A stretch of DNA of 64,000 bases from Chrysopilus asiliformis. Lineage: Eukaryota > Arthropoda > Insecta > Diptera > Rhagionidae. Shown here piece by piece: positions 22,071 through 32,402 of this stretch. A model generated the notes under the pieces. That model worked only from the letters and a program-made list of their open reading frames with translations. It was not told the origin of the DNA and searched no databases. Where the stretch lies: positions 72,865,445 through 72,929,444 of the forward strand of contig OZ035960.1 of the NCBI GenBank assembly GCA_964034945.1. The letters are read 5' to 3'. How positions within the stretch are numbered: the first letter of the stretch is position 1; each line of letters starts with the position of its first letter. A program made the translations under genes and the position numbers.

Positions 22071-22710
22071 TGTAGTGCATATAGATTTATAGAATTGTAA
22101 ACAATAACATAAGAATATAGAAATGTAAACAATAACATAGGAAGTACACTTTTCAAGATAATTAGCACGTAAGCATAAATATAAGCATAGCCACAAACAA
22201 TGAAAAACCAAATATATGATTCATAAATATGCAACGCAGCAATTATGATTGAAACACTTCGGACTTCAATCATAATTGATTATTAACCAAAATGCATAAT
22301 ATAAATGTTGAAAAGATCGATGAACTTAAATAGCTTAGTTAACATTAATTAGCTATAAAAGAAATTGTAACCTATGAAATAAAATCAGAAGTTATTTTCA
22401 ATTAGACTGTAAAAGTAAAATTGCTTGTTACTTCTCCTCGGCAATAAGGTACCAGCCTGATAAGTTCGGCTTAGTACCTTTGCCTTGTCTAATATTCGGG
22501 CTGCTGAGAAGCGCCTAAACTATTAGCTGGTTCTCTTGCCAGCTGTATAAAATAAAGAATAAGACTATAGTTAACATTTCATTCTCTCTAAATTTCATAA
22601 CGGTGACTTCAAACATCTCTTCATCATTCTTACGAATATTCACTTAAAGATCTCTTCATTTAATTGATGTCTTGAGGATAATAAATAACATTGCAACAAA
22701 TAACATTACA
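22071..22710 (+). repeat. 3' LTR (640 bp)
   Basis: Same length and termini as the 5' LTR, with four substitutions. The polyadenylation-like aataaa is at 22551-22556. It is followed by the TSD copy caat at 22711-22714 and then LOA ORF2 codons. Confidence 0.92.
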
Positions 22711-22981
22711 CAATGGTCTTGGGGTTAACCCCTCCAAAACTGAACTAGTGCTCTTCACAAGAAAAAGGAAGGTACCAACCTTTCAACTCCCAAGGATAGG
22801 AACAACCCAACTCAGTCTCTCTCCTGAGGCGAAATACCTTGGTTTAATTCTGGACTCCAAACTATCTTGGAAAAGGAATACGGAAGAGAGGATGAACAAA
22901 GCGTTGTGTGCGTTCTACGCATGTAAAAAATGATTGGAAGGAATTGGGGCACATCACCGCGCATTACCCATTGGTTATACA
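22711..22981 (+). pseudogene. LOA ORF2 part 3: RT thumb region
   Basis: After the LTR element the frame continues NGLGVNPSKTELVLFTRKRK, then AKYLGLILDSKLSWK, the conserved segment after the RT palm. A one-base loss in an A-run near 22926-22931 creates a stop. In the next frame the protein goes on (IGRNWGTSPRITHWLYTA) up to the hAT insertion at 22982. Confidence 0.85.
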
Positions 22982-23339
22982 CAGTGGCGGTCCTAGCCAA
23001 ATTTTTAGTTGGTGCGAGATCTCAAAGTGGCGCCCCTCCAAATACAAAACTTTAGTGTTCCTTCTATGCAGTTGCTTACCCGTCATTTTGCTGCACAGAA
23101 TTTACATTGAGACAAAATTGAATGTAATTTTTCACATCTATAAACAGTATCAGACGACCAAATATCTATGGTATATATGAGACGACAACTTTTACAGATG
23201 AGAAATAATACAATTAATATTTTGTTCGACAACTTTTAATTAAACTTTTTGCTGCAGACAGTAATCACTAATGAAAATTTAAAAAAAAAATAAAAGGACA
23301 ACCAATTTGATAAAAAAAACTTAGATGACCACCTTTATA

Positions 23340-24535
23340 GCTTTGGCGCTTGCAAATTTTTTTATTAAGTCGGAATAATTTAACTCCTGGTCAATAGCAT
23401 TTTCTATGGATAAAATTCCAAGATCTGACAGTCTTTCCTGACACATAGTAGAATCAGAGAACAAATAATCTAGAGAATAAACTCTTAGAACAAATTTTTA
23501 GAGAAAAATTTTCCACTGTGAGATGAAGCAAGAGGAGTCGATGTAACACGGAAAAAATTATCCATTCGATTCCTCCATCTCATTGAATAGATACGACGAG
23601 AAATGTTCTCTCTGCTTCGTGCTCCCTAGTCTAAAAGTAATTAACTTTTAGGCCGTAGCTAGTGAATGATAGGGACATTTTTCCCCCCTTCGAAGGGGAA
23701 ATTTGTCAAAAATTTGTTTGGCAGAGTTTTTTCTATATATTCCTTATTCTATGGTAGAACGTAGGTAAGTTTTTATAAGTTTTAATTTACTGAAACTTCG
23801 TTCTCCTTTAAGCGTCGTTGTCATTGATCAAGTTACTTGAATCAAGTAGTCGTACATGCACGATATTTGACGTTGTGTACGTCGCACGCATATGCGTTAG
23901 TTGCTGACAAATGAACTTGATTCAAAGTAGACGGCATTCCTACTTTTGTTTCAACTTGATTCCAACACATGCTCATAAAAGCGTGTTGAAACGTAGCAGT
24001 TCTATATGTTTGTGTTTAAATTCATTTTGTTTTATGTTTTCGCTGGAGAAGGCTGCCGACTTTTGTGACTGCCTAATGCCAAAACAAACACAAATGTCAC
24101 AAATCTTCGTACAACACAATTTAAGGTTAAACTTAATGTAGCGATTTATTTCCTCAGAAAATTTTAGGTTATGTTTTCGTCCAGATGTCAATTTTACTTG
24201 CAAGAGCTACTTGATGCGTGTGGATGGCTGAATGTAGCGGAATGTTGCTGAATTATCTACTTGCAATCAAGTAACTTGCATAATGACAACGGCGCTTTAG
24301 CGACAATTACAGGTACAGTCAACAAGATACGTAGAGCTGTCCACACATTCGGAAAAATATCCTGCCAATCATTTTGTTTAATAAGTCGAAGAACTTTTAA
24401 CGGGTCTGCTGATTGAAGATCCTTTAATAATGGGTTCAGACTCATAAGTTCCTCAACCAATTCACAACCAGACACGTCACATTTATCCTCATCGGTTAAC
24501 TTGATTTGCAAATCAGCACAGGCTTTTTGCAATAT
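23340..24535 (-). pseudogene. hAT transposase C-terminal fragment, split by a MITE
   Basis: On the minus strand, 24532 to 24297 reads a helical segment (LVEELMSLNPLL, LKVLRLIKQND), then IFPNVWTALRILLTVPVIVAK. Jumping the MITE and one TTA, the frame continues GERSF at 23807. The family's hallmark here is the VASGERSFSKLK block of the hAT dimerisation domain. Near 23340-23430 the end of the protein is seen (QERLSDLGILSIENAI, FASAKAIKVV). The segment between shows decay. The N-terminal and most of the catalytic domain are absent. The type resembles Tip100/ZBED-like hATs. Confidence 0.82.
23811..24296. mobile_element. 486-bp MITE with TTA target duplication (PIF/Harbinger-like)
   Basis: Ends agcgtcgttgtcatt and aatgacaacggcgct, flanked by TTA at 23808-23810 and 24297-24299. 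Removing it restores the hAT transposase frame (VAK|GERSF). A 3-bp TTA duplication is characteristic of PIF/Harbinger elements. No coding capacity. The core near 24154-24205 is shared with the MITE at 7721-8651. Confidence 0.85.
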
Positions 24536-24751
24536 GAACTTTTCAGGAATTATTTTGATGTTATATAAAAACCGCCATGTATCATTGAATTTTGATAGTT
24601 GTCTAAATCGAGTGACTATGCATTCTCAATTGTCGGTCAATAACGAGTCGGTGGCGGCGGTCGCGTTTCGGTTGATTTCGGCGCCCCCCCATGACGGCGC
24701 CCGGTGCGGTCGCACCGTTCGCACCGCCCTAGAGCCGCCGCTGGTTATACA

Positions 24752-25943
24752 CAGCGGTGATCAGACCTATTCTCACTTACGGATGTCTGCTTTGGTGGCC
24801 GACCATGAGGGTCAACTGTCGATATCAAACCCTTAACAAAGTACAAAGACTAGTGGCGCTAGGAACCACAGTAGCTGTAAGATCAACACCAACAGCGGGA
24901 ATGGAAGCTCTACTGCACCTCATTTCCCTGAATGAGTACACGACGTGTACGGCTGCCAAGAGTGCACTAAGGCTCAGAGAGTCCGGCCTCTGGAAGCACA
25001 GTACGAAGGTACTAATTGCATCCTTAAAAGCGATGAATGGGGTATCCCGGACTCTACGGATTACTGTATACCTCACCTGAATATGAATGTGAACTTCTCA
25101 GTTTTGATTCCTGAAAGGAGACTTTGGGATCTCGGCAGCGTCATAGACGAGCAAGAGGTCTCGGTTTACACGGATGGATCTAAGACTGGAGAAGGCACAG
25201 GGGCGGGAGTGTTCTCGGATAACCTTGACCTCCAAAGGAGTTACAAACTGCCTGATGAGAGAAGTATATTTCAAGCTGAGGTCTACGCCATAAGTGCGGC
25301 TGCAAGCTTGATAATGACGAGAGAACTACCCAGAACAAGGGTTTCAATCTACGTCGACAGTCAGGCGGCAATTAAGGCACTGGATTCATCGACGATCAAG
25401 TCAAAGACCGTGTCTAATTGCCGCAGAGCACTCAATCAACTCGGCCTCCAACATGCCGTTAGACTTTGCTGGGTCCACGGGCACAGCAACATACATGGCA
25501 ATGAGAGAGTTGACGAGCTGGCAAAACTAGGGACCGAAATAATTGATAGGAAAGGGGTGAACAACATAAATATCCGTTGGCAAACAAGGAGCGATTGTGT
25601 AATCACAAGGTCGCTCTGGCCTAGATTTAATAGGAACAGAACCGACACCCTTCTGAGACTCAGCAGGACCTCCGTAAGGCTACTCACAGGCTTAATCACG
25701 GGGCACTGCCCCCTTGGCGCTATGGCCAGAAGGTGGGGCGCGGCCGCAAATGATTTTTGCCGCAGTTGTGGTGACGAGGAGGAGCCGGAGATCGTGAAAC
25801 ACTTACTCTGTGAGTGTCCAGCCCTACAAGCACGCCGATATGGGACGCTTGGGGCCAGATTTTATAGTAGCCTGACGGAGCTTGGCAACCACCCACTCGA
25901 GGATATGCTGAGCTTCGTCAACAAGTCGGGCTGGTTCAAATAG
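24752..25943 (+). pseudogene. LOA ORF2 part 4: end of RT, RNase H and Cys-rich C-terminus
   Basis: After the hAT the frame resumes VIRPILTYGCLLWWP. A frameshift near 24990-25010 changes frame. RNase H follows, with VYTDGSKTGEG (D), FQAEVYAI (E), IYVDSQAAIKAL (D), CWVHGHSNIHGNERVDELAK (H and D): the four acidic residues and the histidine are all present. Its role is to remove the RNA template. The C-terminus holds a zinc-knuckle-like FCRSCG...HLLCECP (C-x2-C...H-x3-C region). The stop is at 25941-25943. Confidence 0.88.
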
Positions 25944-26070
25944 GATCAGCTAGTTTGATGAAAGGTCTTATGAGTACCGAAGACATCACAATGGGCCTGT
26001 AGGCCTCCGAGTGTAGCGCTGTGCTCACGCCTGGGCGCGCGCGGTCTTCTTAACCTAACCTAACCTAACC
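25944..26070 (+). other. LOA 3' UTR and (TAACC)n tail
   Basis: A short 3' UTR ends in four TAACC units (26051-26070), a simple-repeat tail of the kind seen in LOA and I elements instead of poly-A. The tail sets the orientation and the right edge of the element. The 77 bp after it up to the first mini-me copy show no feature. Confidence 0.8.
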
Positions 26071-26147
26071 TTGCTTGCGCACCAAAAATTTCCTGCTGGG
26101 TCGTTGTTAATTTCTTAATGGATTAGAAAGAGTAAAATATAATGAGA

Positions 26148-26760
26148 AACATAACAAAAGCTATAATTGCCAATCTGGCAATTATTGAAAACCCGTATGG
26201 TGATATTCGTATCAAAATTCGAACAGTTGTACCAAAATTCCACTTTCAAGTCAAACTTTCCAACAAGATTTTTTTAAATTTATTCCAATCGGATTTTGAT
26301 GTATGGGAGTTTTATGTAGAATCATATCCTAAATAACTTTTATTCTTGGACTTTTTTGATAAGATGCACCGTTTTCGAGATATTCACAAAAACCGTTTTC
26401 GTTCGTATGGGGGGTACCCCCCCTAATGGTCCATTTTTGCCCATTAACGAACTTAGCCTTGCATTTTACGAAAAACGGATCTGTGCAAACTTTCAAGTCT
26501 CTAGCTCAATCCGTGCGCCCGCAATCCGCGCCACAGACAGACAGACGGACGGACAGACGGACGGACAGACGGACGGACGGACAGACGGACGGACGGACAG
26601 ACGGACGGACGGACAGACGGACGGACATGCAAAAATTAAATATTTTTATCATTCTAAACACACTGGTGTGATTCATTTTTTTGTGCGATGACGGGATCTT
26701 GGCGTTACAAACGGTAAGGCAAAGTTAATATACCCTTTGGTTTCACCATACGGGTATAAA
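26148..26760 (-). mobile_element. mini-me/DINE-1-like element, copy A (putative non-autonomous Helentron)
   Basis: One of ten related copies here. Read on the minus strand, these begin ttttatacccgtatggtga, carry a (GTCY)n core (here 26530-26628) and end aattgccagattggcaatt-atagcttttgttatgtt. That is a hairpin with an 8-bp stem just before the 3' end, plus an inverted copy of the first ~13 bp (acccgtatggtga) placed just inside it. Those are the hallmarks of Helentron-associated elements (DINE-1, mini-me). No coding content; frames across the array are artefacts. Copy A differs from C at its plus-strand left part but matches it to the right. Confidence 0.85.
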
Positions 26761-27335
26761 AACATAACAAAAGCTATAATTGCCAATCTGGCAATTATTG
26801 AAAACCCGTATGGTGATTTAAGTGAACAGTTAACAGTTGTATCAAAATTCCACTTTGAAGTCAAACTTTCCAATAAAATTTTTTAAAATTTATTCCAATC
26901 GGATTTTGATGTATGGGAGTTTTATGTAGAATCATATCCTAAATAACTTTTGTTCTTGAACTTTTTTGATAAGATGCACCGTTTTTGAGATATTCACAAA
27001 AACCGTTTTCGTTCGTATGGGGGGTACCCCCCCTAATGGTCCATTTTTGCCCATTAACGAACTTAACCTCGCATTTTACGAAAAACGGATCTGCGCAAAA
27101 TTTCAAGTCTCTAGCTCAATCCGTGCGCCCGCAATCCGCGCCACAGACAGACGGACGGACAGACAGACAGCCGGACAGACAGACAGACAGACGGACAGAC
27201 ATGCAGAAATTAATTATTTTTATCATTCTAAACACACTGGTGTAATTCATTTTTGTGTGTGATGACGGGATCTTGGCGTTACAAACGGTAAGGCAAAGTT
27301 AATATACCCTTTGGTTTCACCATACGGGTATAAAA
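26761..27335 (-). mobile_element. mini-me/DINE-1-like element, copy B
   Basis: Head-to-tail with copy A, with no spacer. It shares the hairpin end at 26775-26795, has a shorter (GTCY)n array (about 27145-27200), and ends ...accatacgggtataaaa. It carries tgcgcaaaatttcaag where A has tgtgcaaactttcaag, so it belongs to a slightly different subtype, identical to copy D. Confidence 0.85.
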
Positions 27336-28387
27336 ATGACTTTTTCATAACACATGCATCGAAAATATGCCTTTCGATGCCTCCGTAGCGAGTCGAAAGT
27401 TGCGTGCTCGGCCCTAGGGGCGAAAGTGCGATCAGCTGGCCGAAAGTGTGTTTTCGCGACGTGTTTCTCGTACTACAAAATACAGAAGACAAACTGCATA
27501 GGCAGAAAACACTAGAGTAAGCAAACCAAAAATCTATGAATGAAACTGAACGAGTGAAGTTAGCTGTACGAGCGCAGTGTGATTTAGTTGCGCATTGTCG
27601 ATTTCCATTTTTTGTTATGTTGATTTTTCATTTCAGTGGTGAGAAAAACTGAAACAGCTGATCAGCACTTTTGCATTTCACATTGTATTTTGTGTGTGAT
27701 TTAGTTGAGCATTACCGATTTCTATTTTTTTTTGTTATGTAATTTCAAGGGAATTTCCCTATTTATTTCGTGAAGTTTGACAAACAAATCTGATATAAAA
27801 TTTTGGTATTTCTCAGCTGCATTGCAATCTGCTGATAGCATAAAACGCGTAATCTATAATTGTTATTTCACAGTTCAGTGCAAATCATCATGTGAAATTA
27901 ATTATTATTCGGGTGCACTTGTAATTTTTTAACTTATCGCTTTATAGGGGAAGGAACGGAGGCATTGCCTCCTCATAACATTTTATAAAAATGTTTTTCT
28001 AACGTATGCCTTTAATTTTTTATACCATAATGGACTGTATAAAAATCTGTATGTTCAGAAAATAATAATTTAAAAGAAAATCCTATTCTCTAATGTCGAA
28101 TTCTCTAAAACATAAACTACAAATTCTTTTCATAGAGGCTAGCCTCCGATTCGTACAAATAGGTCTTCCTACATAATTCGGCGAAACATTTTATATATTA
28201 AGAAGAATAGGTCTTCCTACAAAAAAACTTTGCCTCCTCATTTCAAATATACACGAGCCACCACTGTAACTTATTAAGTAAAAATTTTTCATCTCGCATA
28301 GGAGGTATGTCGATTGATTATGGTCTAATTTACATTTAAAGGTAATTCATTTAAATATTTGTTTACAGTATAGTCAAGGATAAAAAC
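27336..28387. other. hAT 5' region and unassigned repeats (unit 1)
   Basis: No long frame. A 45-bp word (tgtgatttagttg.gcatt.cgattt) appears twice, near 27578 and 27691. A short imperfect duplication of aataggtcttcctacat is at 28158 and 28226. The sequence ending gagccaccactg at 28285 looks like a hAT right terminus (complement cagtggtggctc), but no partner or TSD was found. From about 28300 an intron-like segment precedes the hAT ATG: donor ggaggtatgt near 28300, acceptor tttgtttacag near 28373. The whole block is repeated at 31351-32402. Confidence 0.5.
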
Positions 28388-29782
28388 ATGGAATCAAAAA
28401 AAAAGTCAGGAGCAGAAAATAGAAAAAGAAAAGCAGCGAAGGAACTAGAAACACAAAAGTTACGAGGTCAGTTAAATCATTTTTTTTTAAAAAGTTGAGG
28501 AAACGCACCTTGATAAAGAAACTGAAATATGTCCTTCTGATAAGAGAGAAAATGATGAACAACATCTGTCAAGTTCAATACTGCCAGTTTCTGATTTGGA
28601 CCAACATATCCAGCCTTCAACGTCAACTACTACGATTGAAGTAACCAATTTTAAATCGAATGATCCTGTAACTTGGCCTAAGTTGATTGATAGTAAATTT
28701 CGTAAAATCATTGTTGAACAAGGACCCCAACAAATTAAACGAAATGATTTTCTTCGTGATAACAGTCGTCGTAGTTGTAGTAATAAGTATTATCATCGAA
28801 AATTATCAAATGGTGATATTGTACCACGATCTTGGCTTGTTTATTCGATTTCTGGAAATTGTGTGTTTTTTTTGCTGTAAACTATTTAAAAATAATAGAC
28901 ATCAGCAATTATCTAGCGATGGGTATTCTAATTGGCAAAATTTGACAAACACGCTTTCTACTCATGGAGTAACTACATCATATTTAAACTGTTTTGTACA
29001 GTGGATGGAGCTTAAAAAAAGATTAAATGAATATACTACAGTTGACAGTATACTCGAAAAAATGTACGACGTTGAAAAACGGCATTGGCGAGCAGTTTTA
29101 GAAAGAATAATTGAAATGATAAAATATCTTGCTGGACAATGTTTAGCCTTGCGTGGCTCTTCAGATGTCATTAATGAGAAAAATAATGGTAATTTCTTAA
29201 AACTTGTGGAATTACTTTCAAAATTCGATGTTGTTTTAATGAATCATGTAGCCAAAATTTCAAATAATGAAACAGATATGTTCCATTATTTGGGAAAAAA
29301 CATTCAAAATGAAATAATATGTCTGGTTTCAAATAAAATTGTAAACTACATTGTGCAAATGATAAAAAATGCAAAATATTATTCTGTTTTAATAGACTGC
29401 ACTCCTGATGTGAGTCATACTGAACAGTTGACAATTATAATTAGATTTGTTCATAAGGATGAGGAAAGTATGATTTCTGTAGAGGAACATTTTCTGAGAT
29501 TTCTACCAGTAGCTGATTCTACAGGAATAGGTTTATCAACAAATGTTGTGGAAAAATTAAACGAACTAGATTTGAATATTAAAAATATCCGAGGACAAGG
29601 ATATGATAATGGAACGAACATGAAAGGTAAAAATAACGGAGTTCAAAAGCATATTTTAAATTTAAACTCTCGAGCGTTTTTAATTCCATGTGAATCACAT
29701 ACATTAAATTTAACCGTCGCTGATGCTGCTAAAATAAGTGTTGAAACAATTTCTTTCTTCTATATTGTTCAAGAATTATATA
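28388..29782 (+). pseudogene. hAT transposase, 5' half (duplicated copy, unit 1)
   Basis: ATG at 28388 (MESKKKSGAENRKRKAAK). A T-run near 28480 shifts the frame, and another near 28862-28870 shifts it again. Domains: basic N-terminus; a zf-TTF-type finger (SNKYYHRKLSNGDIVPRSWLV, then the FCCKLF cysteines near 28873); a DUF4371-like region (NKIVNYIVQMIKNAKYYSVLIDCTPDVSH, GQGYDNGTNMKGKNNGVQKHI, CESHTLNLTVADAA). The D in IDCTPD fits the first catalytic Asp of hAT transposases. It stops at the Tigger insertion at 29783. This copy has no 3' half. Confidence 0.85.
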
Positions 29783-30170
29783 CAGTACACTCGCGGTATA
29801 GTGAACTCGCGATATAGTGTTCATGATTTTTTTTTACATTGATCGCTCTAAATAGTGAACAACTCATTTTTTTGCTGCTCGAAATAGTGAACAAAATTTA
29901 CAAAGTACCGCAAAGAAACCAAATAAAGAGAATATTCTAACAGAACTTTCATAAATTCGAGTCTAGGCCACAGCTTTTGTTGTTCTAGTCTATGGAAAAG
30001 TATTTTTATCCTTAGTCACATGCAGTTCTTTATTGGAAATGGCTAAAAGAAAACATCTCTCCCTTAAAAAAAAGTGCGATTTAATCGATGATTATAAGGC
30101 CGGTAGAAGTGTAACTACACTGGCCTTGAAATATGGTGTTGCAAAATCCACAGTTTGTGCTATAAAGAAA
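29783..30170 (+). mobile_element. Tigger/pogo element, 5' part (unit 1, truncated)
   Basis: Starts cagtacactcgcggtatag after the TA of tatata in the hAT gene. At 30033 or 30039 it opens a transposase N-terminus: KRKHLSLKKKCDLIDDYKAG, then ALKYGVAKSTVCAIKKN, the CENP-B-type helix-turn-helix that binds the terminal repeats. The frame runs into mini-me copy C at 30171. In unit 1 the right half is missing because the tandem junction follows. Confidence 0.85.
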
Positions 30171-30775
30171 AACATAACAAAAGCTATAATTGCCAATCTG
30201 GCAATCACCCGTATGGTGATATTCGTATCAAAATTCGAACAGTTGTACCAAAATTCCACTTTGAAGTCAAACTTTCCAATAAGATTTTTTAAAATTTATT
30301 CCAATCGGAATTTGATGTATGGGAGTTTTATGTAGAATCATATCCTAAATAACTTTTGTTCTTGCACTTTTTTGATAAGATGCACCGTTTTTGAGATATT
30401 CACAAAACCGTTTTCGTTCGTATGGGGGGTACCCCCCCTAATGGTCCATTTTTGCCCATTAACGAACTTAGCCTTGCATTTTACGAAAAACGGATCTGTG
30501 CAAACTTTCAAGTCTCTAGCTCAATCCGTGCGCCCGCAATCCGCGCCACAGACAGACAGACGGACGGACAGACGGACGGACAGACGGACGGACGGACAGA
30601 CGGACGGACGGACAGACGGACGGACGGACAGACGGACGGACATGCAAAAATTAAATATTTTTATCATTCTAAACACACTGGTGTGATTCATTTTTTTGTG
30701 CGATGACGGGATCTTGGCGTTACAAACGGTAAGGCAAAGTTAATATACCCTTTGGTTTCACCATACGGGTATAAA
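30171..30775 (-). mobile_element. mini-me copy C: chimera of copies E and A
   Basis: Left of about 30410 it matches copy E (ggcaatcacccg, ttcttgcactt, cacaaaaccg). From 30475 on it matches copy A (cttagccttgc, the same long (GTCY)n array, gtgtgattcat). This is what a crossover between A and E would leave. Hairpin end and array are as in the other copies. Confidence 0.88.
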
Positions 30776-31350
30776 AACATAACAAAAGCTATAATTGCCA
30801 ATCTGGCAATTATTGAAAACCCGTATGGTGATTTAAGTGAACAGTTAACAGTTGTATCAAAATTCCACTTTGAAGTCAAACTTTCCAATAAAATTTTTTA
30901 AAATTTATTCCAATCGGATTTTGATGTATGGGAGTTTTATGTAGAATCATATCCTAAATAACTTTTGTTCTTGAACTTTTTTGATAAGATGCACCGTTTT
31001 TGAGATATTCACAAAAACCGTTTTCGTTCGTATGGGGGGTACCCCCCCTAATGGTCCATTTTTGCCCATTAACGAACTTAACCTCGCATTTTACGAAAAA
31101 CGGATCTGCGCAAAATTTCAAGTCTCTAGCTCAATCCGTGCGCCCGCAATCCGCGCCACAGACAGACGGACGGACAGACAGACAGCCGGACAGACAGACA
31201 GACAGACGGACAGACATGCAGAAATTAATTATTTTTATCATTCTAAACACACTGGTGTAATTCATTTTTGTGTGTGATGACGGGATCTTGGCGTTACAAA
31301 CGGTAAGGCAAAGTTAATATACCCTTTGGTTTCACCATACGGGTATAAAA
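30776..31350 (-). mobile_element. mini-me copy D (duplicate of B)
   Basis: Sequence as copy B at an offset of 4015; I saw no difference, including the agacagccggacag irregularity of the (GTCY)n array. It arose by the tandem duplication, not by a new transposition. Confidence 0.88.
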
Positions 31351-32402
31351 ATGACTTTTTCATAACACATGCATCGAAAATATGCCTTTCGATGCCTCCG
31401 TAGCGAGTCGAAAGTTGCGTGCTCGGCCCTAGGGGCGAAAGTGCGATCAGCTGGCCGAAAGTGTGTTTTCGCGACGTGTTTCTCGTACTACAAAATACAG
31501 AAGACAAACTGCATAGGCAGAAAACACTAGAGTAAGCAAACCAAAAATCTATGAATGAAACTGAACGAGTGAAGTTAGCTGTACGAGCGCAGTGTGATTT
31601 AGTTGCGCATTGTCGATTTCCATTTTTTGTTATGTTGATTTTTCATTTCAGTGGTGAGAAAAACTGAAACAGCTGATCAGCACTTTTGCATTTCACATTG
31701 TATTTTGTGTGTGATTTAGTTGAGCATTACCGATTTCTATTTTTTTTTGTTATGTAATTTCAAGGGAATTTCCCTATTTATTTCGTGAAGTTTGACAAAC
31801 AAATCTGATATAAAATTTTGGTATTTCTCAGCTGCATTGCAATCTGCTGATAGCATAAAACGCGTAATCTATAATTGTTATTTCACAGTTCAGTGCAAAT
31901 CATCATGTGAAATTAATTATTATTCGGGTGCACTTGTAATTTTTTAACTTATCGCTTTATAGGGGAAGGAACGGAGGCATTGCCTCCTCATAACATTTTA
32001 TAAAAATGTTTTTCTAACGTATGCCTTTAATTTTTTATACCATAATGGACTGTATAAAAATCTGTATGTTCAGAAAATAATAATTTAAAAGAAAATCCTA
32101 TTCTCTAATGTCGAATTCTCTAAAACATAAACTACAAATTCTTTTCATAGAGGCTAGCCTCCGATTCGTACAAATAGGTCTTCCTACATAATTCGGCGAA
32201 ACATTTTATATATTAAGAAGAATAGGTCTTCCTACAAAAAAACTTTGCCTCCTCATTTCAAATATACACGAGCCACCACTGTAACTTATTAAGTAAAAAT
32301 TTTTCATCTCGCATAGGAGGTATGTCGATTGATTATGGTCTAATTTACATTTAAAGGTAATTCATTTAAATATTTGTTTACAGTATAGTCAAGGATAAAA
32401 AC
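31351..32402. other. hAT 5' region and unassigned repeats (unit 2)
   Basis: Duplicate of 27336-28387, with the same intron-like segment before the hAT start (donor near 32315, acceptor near 32388) and the same orphan hAT-like end gagccaccactg at about 32280. Nothing else recognisable. Confidence 0.5.

Larger units (their letters stand above)
13440..22710 (+). mobile_element. Ty3/gypsy-like LTR retrotransposon, internally deleted and tandemly duplicated
   Basis: Two 640-bp LTRs (13440-14079, 22071-22710) begin tgta and end taca. The TSD caat lies at 13436-13439 and 22711-22714, and removing the element restores the LOA frame. I count four differences between the LTRs (about 0.6%), so the insertion is young. 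Order inside: primer-site region, leader, small membrane ORF, gag, a remnant of pol (RNase H tail, connector, integrase), polypurine tract. Protease, RT and most of RNase H are missing. A 4156-bp segment is tandemly repeated, and a hAT element sits in the first copy only. Integrase position and a 4-bp TSD fit Ty3/gypsy; the lineage is unresolved. Confidence 0.9.
22982..24743 (-). mobile_element. hAT transposon, decayed, minus strand, nested MITE
   Basis: Ends cagtggcggtcctag and ctagagccgccgctg, with the 8-bp TSD gttataca at 22974-22981 and 24744-24751, make this a hAT element of 1762 bp. The subterminal regions are GC-rich (gcgcccc near both ends). It carries only the C-terminal part of a transposase on the minus strand, itself split by the MITE at 23811-24296. 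It is therefore an internally deleted, dead copy. Confidence 0.92.
3230..26070 (+). mobile_element. LOA-clade non-LTR retrotransposon, one copy split by three insertions
   Basis: A single element reads in order 5' UTR, ORF1, ORF2 (endonuclease, RT, RNase H, zinc knuckle), 3' UTR and a (TAACC)n tail at 26051-26070. It is broken by insertions at 5614-11938, 13440-22710 and 22982-24743. At each break the codons rejoin when the guest and one TSD copy are removed: RDL|RVDNW at the first, AERN|GLG at the second, LYTA|VIRP at the third. RNase H after RT and the Cys-rich C-terminus fit the LOA/I group. Without guests the element would be about 5.5 kb. ORF1 and ORF2 carry frameshifts, so it is inactive. 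The 5' boundary (about 3190-3240) is approximate. Confidence 0.85.
26460..30474. repeat. Tandem duplication III, unit 1 (4015 bp)
   Basis: This unit runs from within mini-me copy A through copy B, the hAT 5' half and the Tigger 5' part into mini-me copy C. It recurs at 30475-34489 with an offset of 4015 and, as far as I checked, one substitution (29784 T against 33799 C). Both ends of the unit lie in mini-me elements; see the finding on the crossover. Confidence 0.9.

Noticed and set aside
26051..26070. (TAACC)n resembling the insect telomere repeat TTAGG
   Set aside because: Only four units, placed exactly after the LOA 3' UTR, where this clade carries such a tail. The surrounding sequence is interstitial.
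3016..26147. Target-site duplication of the LOA element
   Set aside because: The sequence after the tail (ttgcttgcgcacc) was not found near 3000-3250, so the left edge remains approximate.
26520..26628. Open frames through the (GTCY)n arrays (Arg/Thr/Asp/Gln repeats) at many mini-me copies
   Set aside because: A tetranucleotide repeat is open in several frames by composition. The frames start in non-coding parts of the element and differ between copies by array length.
28270..28285. hAT right terminus (complement cagtggtggctcgtg) and a possible left partner at 27634 (cagtggtgag)
   Set aside because: Flanking 8-mers do not match (tttcattt, taacttat) and the ends agree for only nine bases, so no element was called.
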